From assembly GCF_022662475.1 (NCBI RefSeq), contig NZ_JAKNQQ010000001.1:310001-374000 (forward strand): a stretch of DNA of 64,000 nt, in the 5' to 3' direction. This DNA comes from Sphingomonas sp. TREG-RG-20F-R18-01 (GTDB lineage Bacteria; Pseudomonadota; Alphaproteobacteria; Sphingomonadales; Sphingomonadaceae). Under the pieces are notes generated by a model, which was not told the origin of the DNA, made no database searches, and worked only from the letters and a program-made list of their open reading frames with translations. Made by a program: the position numbers and the translations under genes. Positions 34,120 to 43,447 of the stretch are shown here, in pieces. The stretch's first letter is position 1, and each line of letters begins with the position of its first letter.

Positions 34120-36021
34120 TCAAAGCCGCGACATCGCCTCTACGGCGATCATGCGGGCTTCTCCCACCAGGCCGACGGCGCGCAGCGCGGCGCAAATGTG
34201 ATACAGCGCCTCGGGGGGAACGCCCCGCCACGACCGCGACTGCATTCCCGTTGCCGCCAGCAGCACGACGGTGCCGGGTTCGTTGTCCAGCGCCGCCTTG
34301 CCGATCGCGCGGGTCCAGCTGTTCGCCTGACCGACCGGGACGTTCAGCGTCTTCGCGCCCTGTTCGATATCGGCGGTCGTCAACCTTCCCAGGCCAGCCA
34401 GCGCTGCAAAGTACATCCGCTGTTTCAAGCCAGCCGAATCGTTTGCACCGGCGTAGCCGCTGATCTCGCCATAGCCGACCGTCGGAGCCGATGGATCGAC
34501 CAGCGTCAGCATCGCCCATCCATCGCTGCCGCGCAGCACCTTGTCGCGCCAGCGGAGCGCAGGCGTATCGAACCCAGCGCTCAGCATTGCCGCGATCAGC
34601 CGATCGGTATCCGCCTTTGCCAAGGTGGTCGGAATCCGCGTGGCCGCGCCCGCCGTCAGCACCAGGCGTGCATAGCGCGTCTCATAGCCCTTGGGCTCAT
34701 CCCACAGCTTGGCCAGTGCCTCCGCACGGGCTGCTGCATCGGCACCTTCGTAGGCAGTGCGCAAATCGCGCGCCACGGTCGCCGCGGCGGGGACCTGGTC
34801 ATCCCCTGCATCGATCGCTGCATATAGATCGACCAGCGCTGCACTCGACAGGATGCCGCGCGCGGCCGCGAAGTCGGCCGAGGCCGCGCGGGCACCCGGA
34901 GCAAGACTGGGCGACAACGACCGCCAGCCCTGCACCGCCGGTGCGCTGGCGTCGATCAGCGTGCCCGGGATCTCGACGCCGGTCGCCATCGCCAGGCCGT
35001 AGCGCCAGGCCGTGAGTTCCGGGACGTTGTCCCATTCGATCGTCACCGCCTGGCGGCCGCGTCCACCGCCGCCGATGACTTTCTGGGCAAGCAGCAGGTC
35101 GACGCCGCCGGCAACGCCCGACTTCCGGGCAGCCGCCAGCATCGGCTGCGCGCGTGCCGGCGTCCCCGACAGGCCGGCGCAAATCGCTTGCGCCATGACC
35201 CAGGCACGCTCCCGCCCCAGCCTGGCGCCATCTTCCGCCGCCGGACACAGAGCCGCGGGATCGCCCATGGCGAGCGCCGCCTGCATCGCGACTTCGAACA
35301 TCTTCGGCGTGTAATCTTCGGTATCGACCGCTTGGGTCATCGCGCGTGCCGCAACCGACTCGCCCATCCGCACCAGCAGCCACGCCCGCTCCGCCGCGAA
35401 GTCGGCCCCATTGACGCCCCGTGGTGTATCGACCCGCGCCATCAGCGTCCGCCGCAACGCGATCGACAACCAGCGCGACGCAACCGGCGGGTGCAAGCGC
35501 CGCATCAGCGTCTCAAGGAAGCGCCCATCCGCGCGGCCGAAGGCATCGGGTGCCATTGCCCCCTCGGACGGCCCGGCGACCCCGACGGAGGCCAGCGAGC
35601 GCCGCGCATAGCTCGGCATGTCCGCGCGGACGAAGGCGGCAAAGTCGGTCGGCGATGGCGGCGTGGCCGATGGTGTCGGCGTCGCATCAGGCGTCGGCTC
35701 GTCGCCCGGCAGGACAGGCGGAACCAGCGCGACCGGCGCTGCGGTGCTCGGCGCCGCGGCGGGGGCGTTCGCGACCGGCGCACGGTCGGCCGGGGTCGAC
35801 CTGTCGGGTGCAGGGCTGCGCGGCGGCGCCACGGCGGCAGGCGTCGGACGCACGCGCGGACGGACCGGCGCCGCCGACGGAGCGGGGTTCGGATCGCCGA
35901 ACCCGGGGGGCAGGATCGACTCGGGCCGGTTCTGCCCAAGCGCGGGAATCGTCAGCGTCGCCGCAAGCGCAGCCGATGCAAAGATTGCCGGTAGCGCGCG
36001 GCTACTTCTGAAGGTTCGCAA
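34120..36021 (-). CDS. Secreted protein of unknown function
   Basis: 633 residues. Signal peptide (to about residue 29, ending ALGQ), then a Pro/Ala/Thr-rich low-complexity stretch (about 30-125) that is probably disordered, and a long Ala-rich helical region (about 130-633) suggestive of tandem helical repeats. I recognise no domain. Predicted periplasmic or outer-membrane associated. Its stop lies 2 bp before the xerD start, so it is co-transcribed with xerD-accA. Its start overlaps the preceding 45-aa gene by 20 bp. Conserved placement suggests a real, sphingomonad-typical gene. Confidence 0.8.
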   Translation of the reverse strand: MRTFRSSRALPAIFASAALAATLTIPALGQNRPESILPPGFGDPNPAPSAAPVRPRVRPTPAAVAPPRSPAPDRSTPADRAPVANAPAAAPSTAAPVALVPPVLPGDEPTPDATPTPSATPPSPTDFAAFVRADMPSYARRSLASVGVAGPSEGAMAPDAFGRADGRFLETLMRRLHPPVASRWLSIALRRTLMARVDTPRGVNGADFAAERAWLLVRMGESVAARAMTQAVDTEDYTPKMFEVAMQAALAMGDPAALCPAAEDGARLGRERAWVMAQAICAGLSGTPARAQPMLAAARKSGVAGGVDLLLAQKVIGGGGRGRQAVTIEWDNVPELTAWRYGLAMATGVEIPGTLIDASAPAVQGWRSLSPSLAPGARAASADFAAARGILSSAALVDLYAAIDAGDDQVPAAATVARDLRTAYEGADAAARAEALAKLWDEPKGYETRYARLVLTAGAATRIPTTLAKADTDRLIAAMLSAGFDTPALRWRDKVLRGSDGWAMLTLVDPSAPTVGYGEISGYAGANDSAGLKQRMYFAALAGLGRLTTADIEQGAKTLNVPVGQANSWTRAIGKAALDNEPGTVVLLAATGMQSRSWRGVPPEALYHICAALRAVGLVGEARMIAVEAMSRL

Positions 36022-36139
36022 GCGGCACTGCCTTTTCGACGTGCTTCATCGGCTTTTCGTGCGCCATCCCCGACAGCGCGAACAGGCCGCCGACCAGGAC
36101 GGCCACGACGACGAGAAGCACGATGAGCAAGCGGGGCAT
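36002..36139 (-). CDS. Small single-pass membrane protein (45 aa)
   Basis: MPRLLIVLLVVVAVLVGGL forms one transmembrane helix, followed by a basic tail (HEKPMKHVEKAVPLANLQK). The gene overlaps the start of the 633-residue secreted protein by 20 bp and starts 90 bp from the divergent aroK. Its compact signal-anchor layout and coupling to the next gene support expression; function unknown. Confidence 0.6.
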   Translation of the reverse strand: MPRLLIVLLVVVAVLVGGLFALSGMAHEKPMKHVEKAVPLANLQK

Positions 36140-36228
36140 GGGCAAGACCTGTAACGGACCGGAAAGACAAGAGCGGCGCAAGCGAGCTTTTGCCCGATGC
36201 GCAGGTGCGCTGTATAGCCCTCGTTTCG

Positions 36229-36795
36229 ATGTTGCAAAGCCCGCCGCCTTCTCAGGATACCGCCCTGCCCGACCCATCTCGTTGGAATGGCCAGCCGATC
36301 GTGCTCGTTGGGCTGATGGGCGCTGGCAAATCGACGGTTGGCCGCAGGCTGGCAGGCCGGCTCGGCCTGCCATTCGTCGATGCCGATACCGAGATCGAAA
36401 ACGCGGCAGGCATGTCGATTCCCGATATTTTCGAAAGATTCGGCGAGCCGTATTTCCGCGATGGCGAACGCCGCGTAATCGCGCGACTGATGGATGGGGA
36501 GCGGCGTGTGATCGCGACCGGCGGCGGCGCCTTCGTCGACGAGCGGACCCGCGAATCGATCCTGGCGCATGGTTTCGCGATTTGGCTCGACGCGAAGCCC
36601 GCCGTGCTCGCCGACCGCGTCTCGCGGCGTGACACCCGGCCGTTGCTGCGCGGGCGCGATGCGCTCGCGGTGCTGGAGGAACTGGCGCGGGTGCGTAATC
36701 CTTTCTACGCCATGGCGCCGCTGCGCGTGTCCAGTCACCGCGCACCCCACGACGCAACCGTCAACACCATCCTGAAAGCGCTCGGACAGATATGA
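36229..36795 (+). CDS. aroK: Shikimate kinase
   Basis: 188-residue P-loop kinase phosphorylating shikimate at O3. Walker A GLMGAGKS at about 28-35, shikimate-binding FRDGERRVI and the ATGGGAF segment, and the lid RDTRPLLRG are all present. Start ATG 36229 was chosen; an in-frame TTG at 36190 would add 13 residues. The N-terminal extension before the P-loop (about 25 residues) is typical for alphaproteobacteria. The stop overlaps the aroB ATG (ATGA). Confidence 0.94.
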   Translation: MLQSPPPSQDTALPDPSRWNGQPIVLVGLMGAGKSTVGRRLAGRLGLPFVDADTEIENAAGMSIPDIFERFGEPYFRDGERRVIARLMDGERRVIATGGGAFVDERTRESILAHGFAIWLDAKPAVLADRVSRRDTRPLLRGRDALAVLEELARVRNPFYAMAPLRVSSHRAPHDATVNTILKALGQI

Positions 36796-37883
36796 CGACC
36801 ATCCCGGTATCGCTTGGCGCGAGAAGCTATGACGTCGTGATCGAAGCAGGTCTGCTCGCGCGCGCGGCCGACCGGTTGAAGCCGCTCGCGCGCGGTCGCC
36901 GCATGGTGATCGTCACCGATTCGAACGTCCTGTCTCATCTGGCCACGCTGCAGGCCGCGCTGGACGAAGCGGGCATCGCCAGCGAAGCGATCGTGCTGCC
37001 GCCCGGGGAGGCGACCAAATGCTGGGCGCAGCTCGAGGCCTTGACCGATCGGCTGCTCGATCTCGGGGTCGAGCGCGGCGATCATGTCATCGCGCTTGGT
37101 GGCGGCGTGATCGGCGATCTTGTCGGGTTCGCCTGCGCGATCCTGAAGCGCGGCTGCGGTTTCGTGCAGATCCCGACCACCTTGCTAGCGCAGGTCGATT
37201 CCTCGGTCGGTGGCAAGACCGCAATCAACAGTCGGGCGGGCAAGAACCTGATCGGGGCGTTCCATCAACCGGCGCTGGTGCTGATCGATCCGGACGTGCT
37301 CGACACGCTTCCGCTACGGCAAGTGCGGGCTGGGTATGCCGAAGTCGTGAAATACGGCCTGATCGATGATCCCGCGTTCTTCGACTGGTGCGAGGCGAAC
37401 GCTTCAGAGCTGCTAGAGGGAGCCCCTGCCGCCCGCGCCTATGCGATCGCGATTTCGGTGGCCGCAAAAGCGCGAATCGTGGCGGAAGACGAACGCGAGA
37501 CGACCGGTGCCCGTGCGCTGCTCAATCTCGGCCATACCTTCGGCCATGCGCTGGAAGCAGAAGCGGGCTTCTCGGACCGGCTGCTGCACGGTGAAGCCGT
37601 GGCGGCGGGAATGGCGCTCGCGTTCGCCTATTCCGCGGCGCACGGCCTGTCGCCGGCAGCGGACGCCGAGCGCGTTTCGCGGCACCTGCGCGCGATCGGC
37701 CTGCCCGATGGCGTTGCCGCAGCCGGCATCTCGGCCAGTGCGGACGTGCTGGTCGATCACATGCTGCACGACAAGAAAATGGACGCCGGAACCCTGCCGT
37801 TCCTGCTCGCCCATGGGATCGGCCAGACGTTCCTCGATACGTCGGTCGATCTCGCGGACGTTCGCGCCTTCCTGGCCGCCTGA
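36792..37883 (+). CDS. aroB: 3-dehydroquinate synthase
   Basis: 363 residues. NAD+-dependent cyclisation of DAHP, the second shikimate step. Motifs seen: [42 protein letters not shown], and the metal-ligand histidines in [12 protein letters not shown] and [12 protein letters not shown]. Overlaps aroK upstream by 4 bp and the DUF2256 gene downstream by one base, forming aroK-aroB-DUF2256. Confidence 0.96.
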   Translation: MTTIPVSLGARSYDVVIEAGLLARAADRLKPLARGRRMVIVTDSNVLSHLATLQAALDEAGIASEAIVLPPGEATKCWAQLEALTDRLLDLGVERGDHVIALGGGVIGDLVGFACAILKRGCGFVQIPTTLLAQVDSSVGGKTAINSRAGKNLIGAFHQPALVLIDPDVLDTLPLRQVRAGYAEVVKYGLIDDPAFFDWCEANASELLEGAPAARAYAIAISVAAKARIVAEDERETTGARALLNLGHTFGHALEAEAGFSDRLLHGEAVAAGMALAFAYSAAHGLSPAADAERVSRHLRAIGLPDGVAAAGISASADVLVDHMLHDKKMDAGTLPFLLAHGIGQTFLDTSVDLADVRAFLAA

Positions 37884-38032
37884 TGCCCCGCGGCGTCGCC
37901 AAACGCGATCTGCCGAGCAAGATCTGCCCGGTGTGCGAGCGCCCGTTTGCCTGGCGCAAGAAATGGGAACGCGACTGGGATTCGGTGATCTATTGCTCCG
38001 ACCGGTGCCGGATGACCAAGAAATCGAAGTGA
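37883..38032 (+). CDS. DUF2256 small zinc-ribbon-like protein (49 aa)
   Basis: 49 residues with the DUF2256 pattern: [20 protein letters not shown] followed by YCSDRC; four cysteines in two CxxC-like pairs suggest a metal knuckle. Function unknown in this family. The ATG (37883) shares its A with the final base of the aroB stop codon, so it is translationally coupled to aroB. In other genomes DUF2256 often sits beside photolyase genes; none is seen here. Confidence 0.88.
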   Translation: MPRGVAKRDLPSKICPVCERPFAWRKKWERDWDSVIYCSDRCRMTKKSK

Positions 38033-38175
38033 CCGCGGTCGACTGGCGGTTTCGGACAGTCCGAACAGGCTTCCACGGCGAGGAGCGGAGCGCCTACTGA
38101 CGCCGGGGCACGCCGACGCTTTCGGTTCTGACGAGGTTGCGCGGAGGTAGGTGACTGTAGGCTGGCCCCCTTGCC

Positions 38176-38511
38176 TTACGCCGCCCCGCGCGCGCTCCAG
38201 GCGAGCCATAACCAGCCTGCAATCAGCAGCGCCCCGCCGATCGGGGTAATCGCACCCAGCCAGAGCGGCAGGCCCAACGCCATCAGATACAGCGTGCCGG
38301 CGAAGATCGCGCCCCCGGCGACAAACAGCCAGGCGGGACCACGCGCCTCCATGCGCACCGCCACCAGGGCGGCGACCACATGGATCAGCTGGTAATGCGC
38401 CCCTGTGGTCAGCCACTTGGCGGCATCACCCGATGCGCCGTGCGCGCCGAGCGCGCCCGCGCCGACCGCGATCGCTCCACATAACGCGGCCAGGACCGCC
38501 AGCATGTTCAT
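38176..38511 (-). CDS. DUF423 membrane protein
   Basis: 111 residues with three to four hydrophobic helices and the conserved opening AALCGAIAVGAGALGAHG typical of DUF423/YgdD-type inner-membrane proteins. Function unknown. Its ATG overlaps the stop of the antiporter gene (ATGA), making it the last gene of a radA-cvpA-scaffold-antiporter-DUF423 run. Confidence 0.88.
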   Translation of the reverse strand: MNMLAVLAALCGAIAVGAGALGAHGASGDAAKWLTTGAHYQLIHVVAALVAVRMEARGPAWLFVAGGAIFAGTLYLMALGLPLWLGAITPIGGALLIAGWLWLAWSARGAA

Positions 38512-40268
38512 CCGCCGAGTTCCTCACTGAGCCCTTCGCGCGAGACCTGCGTGATGATCCGGTCGCGCGCCGCCCGGATATCGCCCGCTTCGACTTGGGC
38601 CTTGAGCCGTTCCTTGTCCTTGTGCCGGTACAGGTCCTCGGTCCGATCGATCTCGGACGGATCGACCCCTACCTTGAGCAGCGCGAGGCGCGCCATCCTG
38701 ACCGCGGACTCGAGCACTTCGCGGACGACCCCGTCGACGGGGGCGCCCTTCAGCTTGATGACCGCGCGACGATCATAGGCTCGCACGAAAATCGCGGCGT
38801 TGGGAAACGCCTGATGCACGCCCTCGACCAGATCTGCCGAAAGCTGGTCGCCATCGATGCAGAACATGATCAGCTCAGCCTCGCCCGCGCCGGCCTGCCG
38901 CAGCAGATCCATCCGCGTACCGTCGCCATAATAGACCTTCGCCCCGAATTCCCCAGCGATGTCGATCATCTCGATATCGTTGTCGATCAGCGTGACCGGA
39001 ATGCCTTGCGCAATCAGCATCTGCGCCACGGTCTGGCCGAACCGCCCATAGCCGACGATCAGCGCGTTCGCTCCGTCAGACTGTGGGCCGTCGCGGTCGC
39101 CGGTCTGAATCGGCTCCTCGCGAATGCGCCGAGTGATCGACATGAGGAACGGCGTCGTCGCCATCGACAAGGTAACGATCGCGCCGAACAGGCTGGCCGC
39201 CTCGGGCGCGATCAGGAGCGCCTTCTGCGCCTGGGCGAACAGCACGAAGCCGAACTCGCCGCCCTGGCTGAGCAGCAGGCCGAGCGCGAGCGCGCTGCGC
39301 CACGTCATCCGGAAGATCAGGCCGATCGTGAAGATGATCAACGCCTTGGTCGCGATCAGTGCCAGCGCCATGCCGATGACGAAGAACGGCCGCTCCGCAA
39401 TCGCGTGCAGATCGAGCATCATGCCGACCGCCAGGAAGAACAGTCCGAGCAGGATCGAGCGGAACGGCTCGACATCCGCCTCCAGCTCATGCCGATACGG
39501 GCTGTCCGCGAGCATCACGCCGGCCACGAATGCGCCGAGCGCGGTCGACAAGCCGAGCGCTTCCATGATCGCAGCCGCCGCGACCACCGTGAACAGGGCG
39601 GCAAAGACGAACATCTCGCGCTCGCCCAGGTTGCCGATGATCCGGAAGAACGGCCGCAGCAGGAAACGGCCGGCGAGCACCAGCCCCGCCACCGCGCCGA
39701 CGGTATAGAGAAACAGCAGCCAGCCCGGTGGACCGTTGGCATCGGCGGGGTTCCGCGACAAGACCGCGACGATCGTGATGAGCGGCACGATCGACAGGTC
39801 CTGGAACAGGAGGATCGAAAACGCGCGCTCGCCGAACGGCGTTCGCATGCGGCCGGCGGACTGCAGCATGGGCAGGACCTGCGCGGTCGACGACAGGGCA
39901 AGCGGCAGCCCGAGGACCAGCGCCGCCGCCCCCGAGAAATGCGTTGCCACCCAGACCACGCCGGTCACCGCCAGGCCGCAAGCCACGACCTGCAGCAGGC
40001 CCAGACCGAAGATTTCCTTCTTGAGCGCCCATAGCCGGGACGGATTGAGTTCCAGCCCGACGATGAACAGCAGCAGCGTGATCCCGAGTTCGGCGACCCC
40101 GATCTTGGATTCCGCATTGCCAACGAGATGCAGCACCTGCGGACCGACCACGGCCCCGGCCACCAGATATCCAAGCGTTGCGCCGAGCCCGAGCCGGCGG
40201 AAGATAAGAACGAAAACAAGCGCAAAGCCGCCAAGGACGACACCGTCGAACAGCAGCGATTGGGTCAC
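38508..40268 (-). CDS. CPA2 family monovalent cation:proton antiporter with RCK/TrkA-N domain (KefB/KefC-like)
   Basis: 586 residues. About twelve membrane helices (1-385), then a TrkA-N/RCK nucleotide-binding domain (about 410-530) starting ALIVGYGRFGQTVAQML with the acidic end of strand 2 at IDNDIE. Expected role: K+ or Na+ efflux in exchange for H+, gated by nucleotide or glutathione adducts. No KefF/KefG ancillary gene is adjacent. Starts at GTG 40268, which overlaps the upstream stop as GTGA; the longer upstream frame is Arg-rich and unlike the family. Confidence 0.9.
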   Translation of the reverse strand: MTQSLLFDGVVLGGFALVFVLIFRRLGLGATLGYLVAGAVVGPQVLHLVGNAESKIGVAELGITLLLFIVGLELNPSRLWALKKEIFGLGLLQVVACGLAVTGVVWVATHFSGAAALVLGLPLALSSTAQVLPMLQSAGRMRTPFGERAFSILLFQDLSIVPLITIVAVLSRNPADANGPPGWLLFLYTVGAVAGLVLAGRFLLRPFFRIIGNLGEREMFVFAALFTVVAAAAIMEALGLSTALGAFVAGVMLADSPYRHELEADVEPFRSILLGLFFLAVGMMLDLHAIAERPFFVIGMALALIATKALIIFTIGLIFRMTWRSALALGLLLSQGGEFGFVLFAQAQKALLIAPEAASLFGAIVTLSMATTPFLMSITRRIREEPIQTGDRDGPQSDGANALIVGYGRFGQTVAQMLIAQGIPVTLIDNDIEMIDIAGEFGAKVYYGDGTRMDLLRQAGAGEAELIMFCIDGDQLSADLVEGVHQAFPNAAIFVRAYDRRAVIKLKGAPVDGVVREVLESAVRMARLALLKVGVDPSEIDRTEDLYRHKDKERLKAQVEAGDIRAARDRIITQVSREGLSEELGG

Positions 40269-40699
40269 GAGGGCGTCTTTTCCACGGCGGACCGGCTCGC
40301 CTCGGCGGCGGCCTCGAACGCCAGCCGGATCGACGCATGTCGCGCGCTGTGCGGCAGCGCCGGCGTCAGGATCGCGAACCCGGGCCAGTCGGGCAGCGGG
40401 CCCTCGCCCGCAAGCCACGCCGCCACCGCATCACGCGCGGCCGCCAACTCATCCGCCGACTTGCCGACGACGGTTGCGCCCATCAGCGATGCCGACGCCT
40501 GACCAAGCGCGCACGCCCGAACCAGCATACCCAGCTCTGCGACCCGCCCGGCGTCGTCCACCGTCACATCGACCGTGACGCGGCTGCCGCAGATCGGTGA
40601 CCGCTTTTCGGCGGTCCCCATCGGATCGGTCAGCCGGGCATGATAAGGGATCGTCGCGGCAAGGCGAAGGATTTCGGTGTTGTAGAGCGGCGCGTTCAT
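40265..40699 (-). CDS. IscU/NifU-N-type iron-sulfur scaffold-like protein, third cysteine missing
   Basis: 144 residues. C37 (SPICGSR) and C63 (RACALGQAS) fall at the first two IscU cluster ligands. The third position reads HASIRLAFEA, where IscU has HCSILAEDA, so that cysteine is alanine (A122). It may not carry a standard cluster or may use another ligand. Not next to isc or suf genes; it sits between cvpA and the antiporter gene, overlapping the latter by 4 bp. Confidence 0.8.
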   Translation of the reverse strand: MNAPLYNTEILRLAATIPYHARLTDPMGTAEKRSPICGSRVTVDVTVDDAGRVAELGMLVRACALGQASASLMGATVVGKSADELAAARDAVAAWLAGEGPLPDWPGFAILTPALPHSARHASIRLAFEAAAEASRSAVEKTPS

Positions 40700-40726
40700 G
40701 CACCGTATGTAGGTAGCGCAGCCGGC

Positions 40727-41302
40727 TCAGTCACCCTGTTTGGCATCATTCGTCGGCTGGGCGGGGGTCGTGCGTCCCAGCGTCGGTTCGAACAGGGGAA
40801 GGCCCTTGCGACGGCGATCGACGAAATCCGCGATACCCGCGCTCGTGATGTTGAGCAGCGGATAGACGCGCGCGGATTTCAGCCAGACCGGCCGGTGCGC
40901 CGGACCACCGCCCATCGTGTCGGTCACCAGCACGACCAGCAGAAACCCGAGGCTCGCCAGTATCAGACCCTTCAGCGCACCGAAACCGAAGCCGAGCGCG
41001 CGATCGATCGGTCCGACGACCGAGTCGCGCGTCCGGGCACCGATCGCATTTGCTACCATGCGCCCGCCGAAATACGTCCCGCCCGCCAGGATCGCAAAGG
41101 CAAGCACCGCCGCACCCGCGGTCGTTCCAATCATGCCGGTCAGCGCATGCGTCAACGGAACGTGAAACAACTTGATCGCAAAAATGATCGCAACCCAGGC
41201 GAACAGCGACAGCACTTCCGTCACGAAGCCGCGCACGATGCCCAGCACCGCCGCGCCGCCGACCACGATAAGGAGTACGATGTCGAGTGCGGTGAGGTTC
41301 AT
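40727..41302 (-). CDS. CvpA family membrane protein
   Basis: 191 residues. Four hydrophobic segments with the CvpA opening MNLTALDIVLLIVVGGAAVLG and the GFVTEVLSL motif, and a hydrophilic C-terminal tail. CvpA proteins are linked to envelope and osmotic tolerance and to colicin V production. Often encoded beside radA, as here (113 bp downstream of it). Start ATG 41302; ATG 41314 is also in frame. Confidence 0.88.
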   Translation of the reverse strand: MNLTALDIVLLIVVGGAAVLGIVRGFVTEVLSLFAWVAIIFAIKLFHVPLTHALTGMIGTTAGAAVLAFAILAGGTYFGGRMVANAIGARTRDSVVGPIDRALGFGFGALKGLILASLGFLLVVLVTDTMGGGPAHRPVWLKSARVYPLLNITSAGIADFVDRRRKGLPLFEPTLGRTTPAQPTNDAKQGD

Positions 41303-41415
41303 CCTCGAGGCCATATCCGGAGCGGGCCGCCAAAGTCGAGCGCGATGCGCGCGGCGACGCAACCGATTACCCGCCCCCTCGCCCAGACCATGCGCACGAC
41401 GCGCCGCATCCCACG

Positions 41416-42786
41416 CTATTTCCCCAGCATATGCTCGACGAACCCACCGAGCGTGCGAAAGCCGGTCAGCGTAAGTCCGCTCTTGTCGTCGTTCACCGCG
41501 GACGGCAGCAAAGCGCGTTCGAAGCCGAGCTTCCCCGCTTCCTTCAACCGCAGGGGCGAATGCGCGACCGGGCGGATCTCACCCGACAATGCGATTTCAC
41601 CGAACGCCACCGCGTCGGTGGGCACGGGTCGTTCGCTCAATGCGGAAACCAGGGCGGCGGCAACCGCGAGATCCGCTGCCGGATCCTGGACGCGATACCC
41701 GCCCGCGATGTTGAGATAGACTTCGCAGGCGGAAAAACTCAGCCCGCATCGCGCCTCGAGCACCGCCAGCACCATCGCCAGCCGCCCGCTGTCCCACCCG
41801 ACCACAGCACGCCGCGGGGTCGCGCCGCTCGCGAGGCGGACGACCAGCGCCTGTATCTCGACCAATACCGGACGCGTGCCCTCCAGCGCCGGGAACACGG
41901 TCGTCCCGGTCACGCCTTCCTCGCGCTGGGTCAGGAACAGCGCCGACGGATTGCCGATTTCCGTCAGCCCTTCGGCGACCATCGCGAAAACACCGATCTC
42001 GTCGGTCCCGCCGAAGCGGTTCTTGATCGCCCGTAGGATGCGATATTGATGGCTCCGCTCGCCCTCGAAGCTCAGCACCGTATCGACCATATGCTCCAGC
42101 ACGCGCGGACCGGCGATACTGCCGTCCTTCGTGACATGACCGACGAGCACCACCGCGGTGCCGCGCTCCTTGGCAAAGCGGATCAGTTCCTGCGCCGACG
42201 CGCGTACCTGGCTTACCGTTCCGGGGGCACCCTCGATCAGGTCGGAGTGCATCGTCTGGATCGAATCGATCACCAGCAGCGCGGGCGGGGTCGCTTGCGA
42301 CAGGGTCGTCAGGATATCGCGGACCGATGTCGCCGCGGCGAGCATGACCGGGGCCGCCCCGAGACCCAGCCGTCGCGCGCGCAGGCGCACCTGGTCCGCC
42401 GCTTCCTCGCCGGAGACATAGGCCACCGGCAACCCCGCCAAGGCCATCTTCGCCGCCGCCTGCAACAACAGCGTGGACTTCCCGATGCCGGGGTCGCCAC
42501 CGATCAACGTCGCCGAGCCTTCGACGAACCCGCCCCCGAGTGCCCGGTCGAGCTCGGCAATGCCCGACGCCAGACGATCGGGCAGGGTAATCTCCGCATC
42601 GAGCCCGACGAGCTGGATCGATCGCCCGCCGCCCATCAGATTATGCTTGGCCTGGAACGGCGTGACATTCGCGCCCGCGTCCTCGACCATCGTATTCCAT
42701 TCGGAACAGTCGCCGCACTGCCCGGCCCAACGGTGCGACACCGACCCACAGGATTGGCAGACGTAGCGCTTCTGAGGTTTTGCCAT
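41416..42786 (-). CDS. radA: DNA repair protein RadA
   Basis: 456 residues. N-terminal C4 zinc finger (C10, C13, C24, C27), RecA-like ATPase with Walker A GDPGIGKS (97-104), the RadA-specific KNRFG motif, and a C-terminal Lon-protease-like domain (last ~150 residues, no catalytic serine pair evident). It unwinds DNA to extend recombination intermediates. No LexA box recognised upstream. First gene of the radA-cvpA-scaffold-antiporter-DUF423 run. Confidence 0.95.
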   Translation of the reverse strand: MAKPQKRYVCQSCGSVSHRWAGQCGDCSEWNTMVEDAGANVTPFQAKHNLMGGGRSIQLVGLDAEITLPDRLASGIAELDRALGGGFVEGSATLIGGDPGIGKSTLLLQAAAKMALAGLPVAYVSGEEAADQVRLRARRLGLGAAPVMLAAATSVRDILTTLSQATPPALLVIDSIQTMHSDLIEGAPGTVSQVRASAQELIRFAKERGTAVVLVGHVTKDGSIAGPRVLEHMVDTVLSFEGERSHQYRILRAIKNRFGGTDEIGVFAMVAEGLTEIGNPSALFLTQREEGVTGTTVFPALEGTRPVLVEIQALVVRLASGATPRRAVVGWDSGRLAMVLAVLEARCGLSFSACEVYLNIAGGYRVQDPAADLAVAAALVSALSERPVPTDAVAFGEIALSGEIRPVAHSPLRLKEAGKLGFERALLPSAVNDDKSGLTLTGFRTLGGFVEHMLGK

Positions 42787-42950
42787 GCGGGCAATGTACG
42801 CGATCGGGAACGTTAAGGGAACAGGGTTTGCGCAGGGAGCTCGGTCGAGAAAGGGGCAAGCAACCTGAATCTATGTGATAATTGCTTCGAAATTAACGAA
42901 AGATTCGTCGTTAAATCGGATTTTGGGAGCGTTCACACCGGAGTTCCCTC

Positions 42951-43373
42951 ATGCAGCGTATCCTCTACATCAGCACTGCCCGCGAAAAGCTCGATGACGC
43001 ATCCCTGGATGGCATCCTGCGGATTTCGCGGCGCAACAATGCCGCCGTCGGTGTCACCGGCTTGCTGATCGTGGGAGGTCGGCGCTTTCTGCAGGTCCTC
43101 GAAGGGCCGGACGATGCGGTCGCCAGCGTCTATGACCGGATTTCGCGCGACGACCGCCATTTCGCCGTAGTACGCTTGTCGCGAAAGACGATCGAGGCTC
43201 GGACGTTCGGTGCATGGTCGATGGGGTATCGCGCGGTCAACCTCGGCGGGATCGACGATGGGGGCCGTCCCGGCAACCTGCCAGCCATCGTAGGGCGGCT
43301 GGTCGAGCCGATCGACGATGTCATCCTGCGCGCCGAATTCACCGCATTTGCGGCGCTTCACGCCGCCGCCTGA
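42951..43373 (+). CDS. BLUF-domain blue-light sensor
   Basis: 140 residues. BLUF domain (about 1-95) with flavin-site residues in place: Y6 (in ILYIS), N30 (RRNNAAVGVTG), Q48 (RRFLQVLEG), and the semi-conserved FGAWSMGYR at about 85-93. The C-terminal extension (about 45 residues) is the probable output helix; there is no enzymatic domain, so it must act through a partner. The GAF gene follows 74 bp later on the same strand. Upstream 164 bp is unusually A/T-rich and may carry the promoter. Confidence 0.92.
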   Translation: MQRILYISTAREKLDDASLDGILRISRRNNAAVGVTGLLIVGGRRFLQVLEGPDDAVASVYDRISRDDRHFAVVRLSRKTIEARTFGAWSMGYRAVNLGGIDDGGRPGNLPAIVGRLVEPIDDVILRAEFTAFAALHAAA

Positions 43374-43447
43374 TCGCGGCGACGCCAGCTTGCCCCCTGC
43401 CTTGTGGCGCCCGCAAAACACGGTATAGATCAGGGCGGGGAAACACG

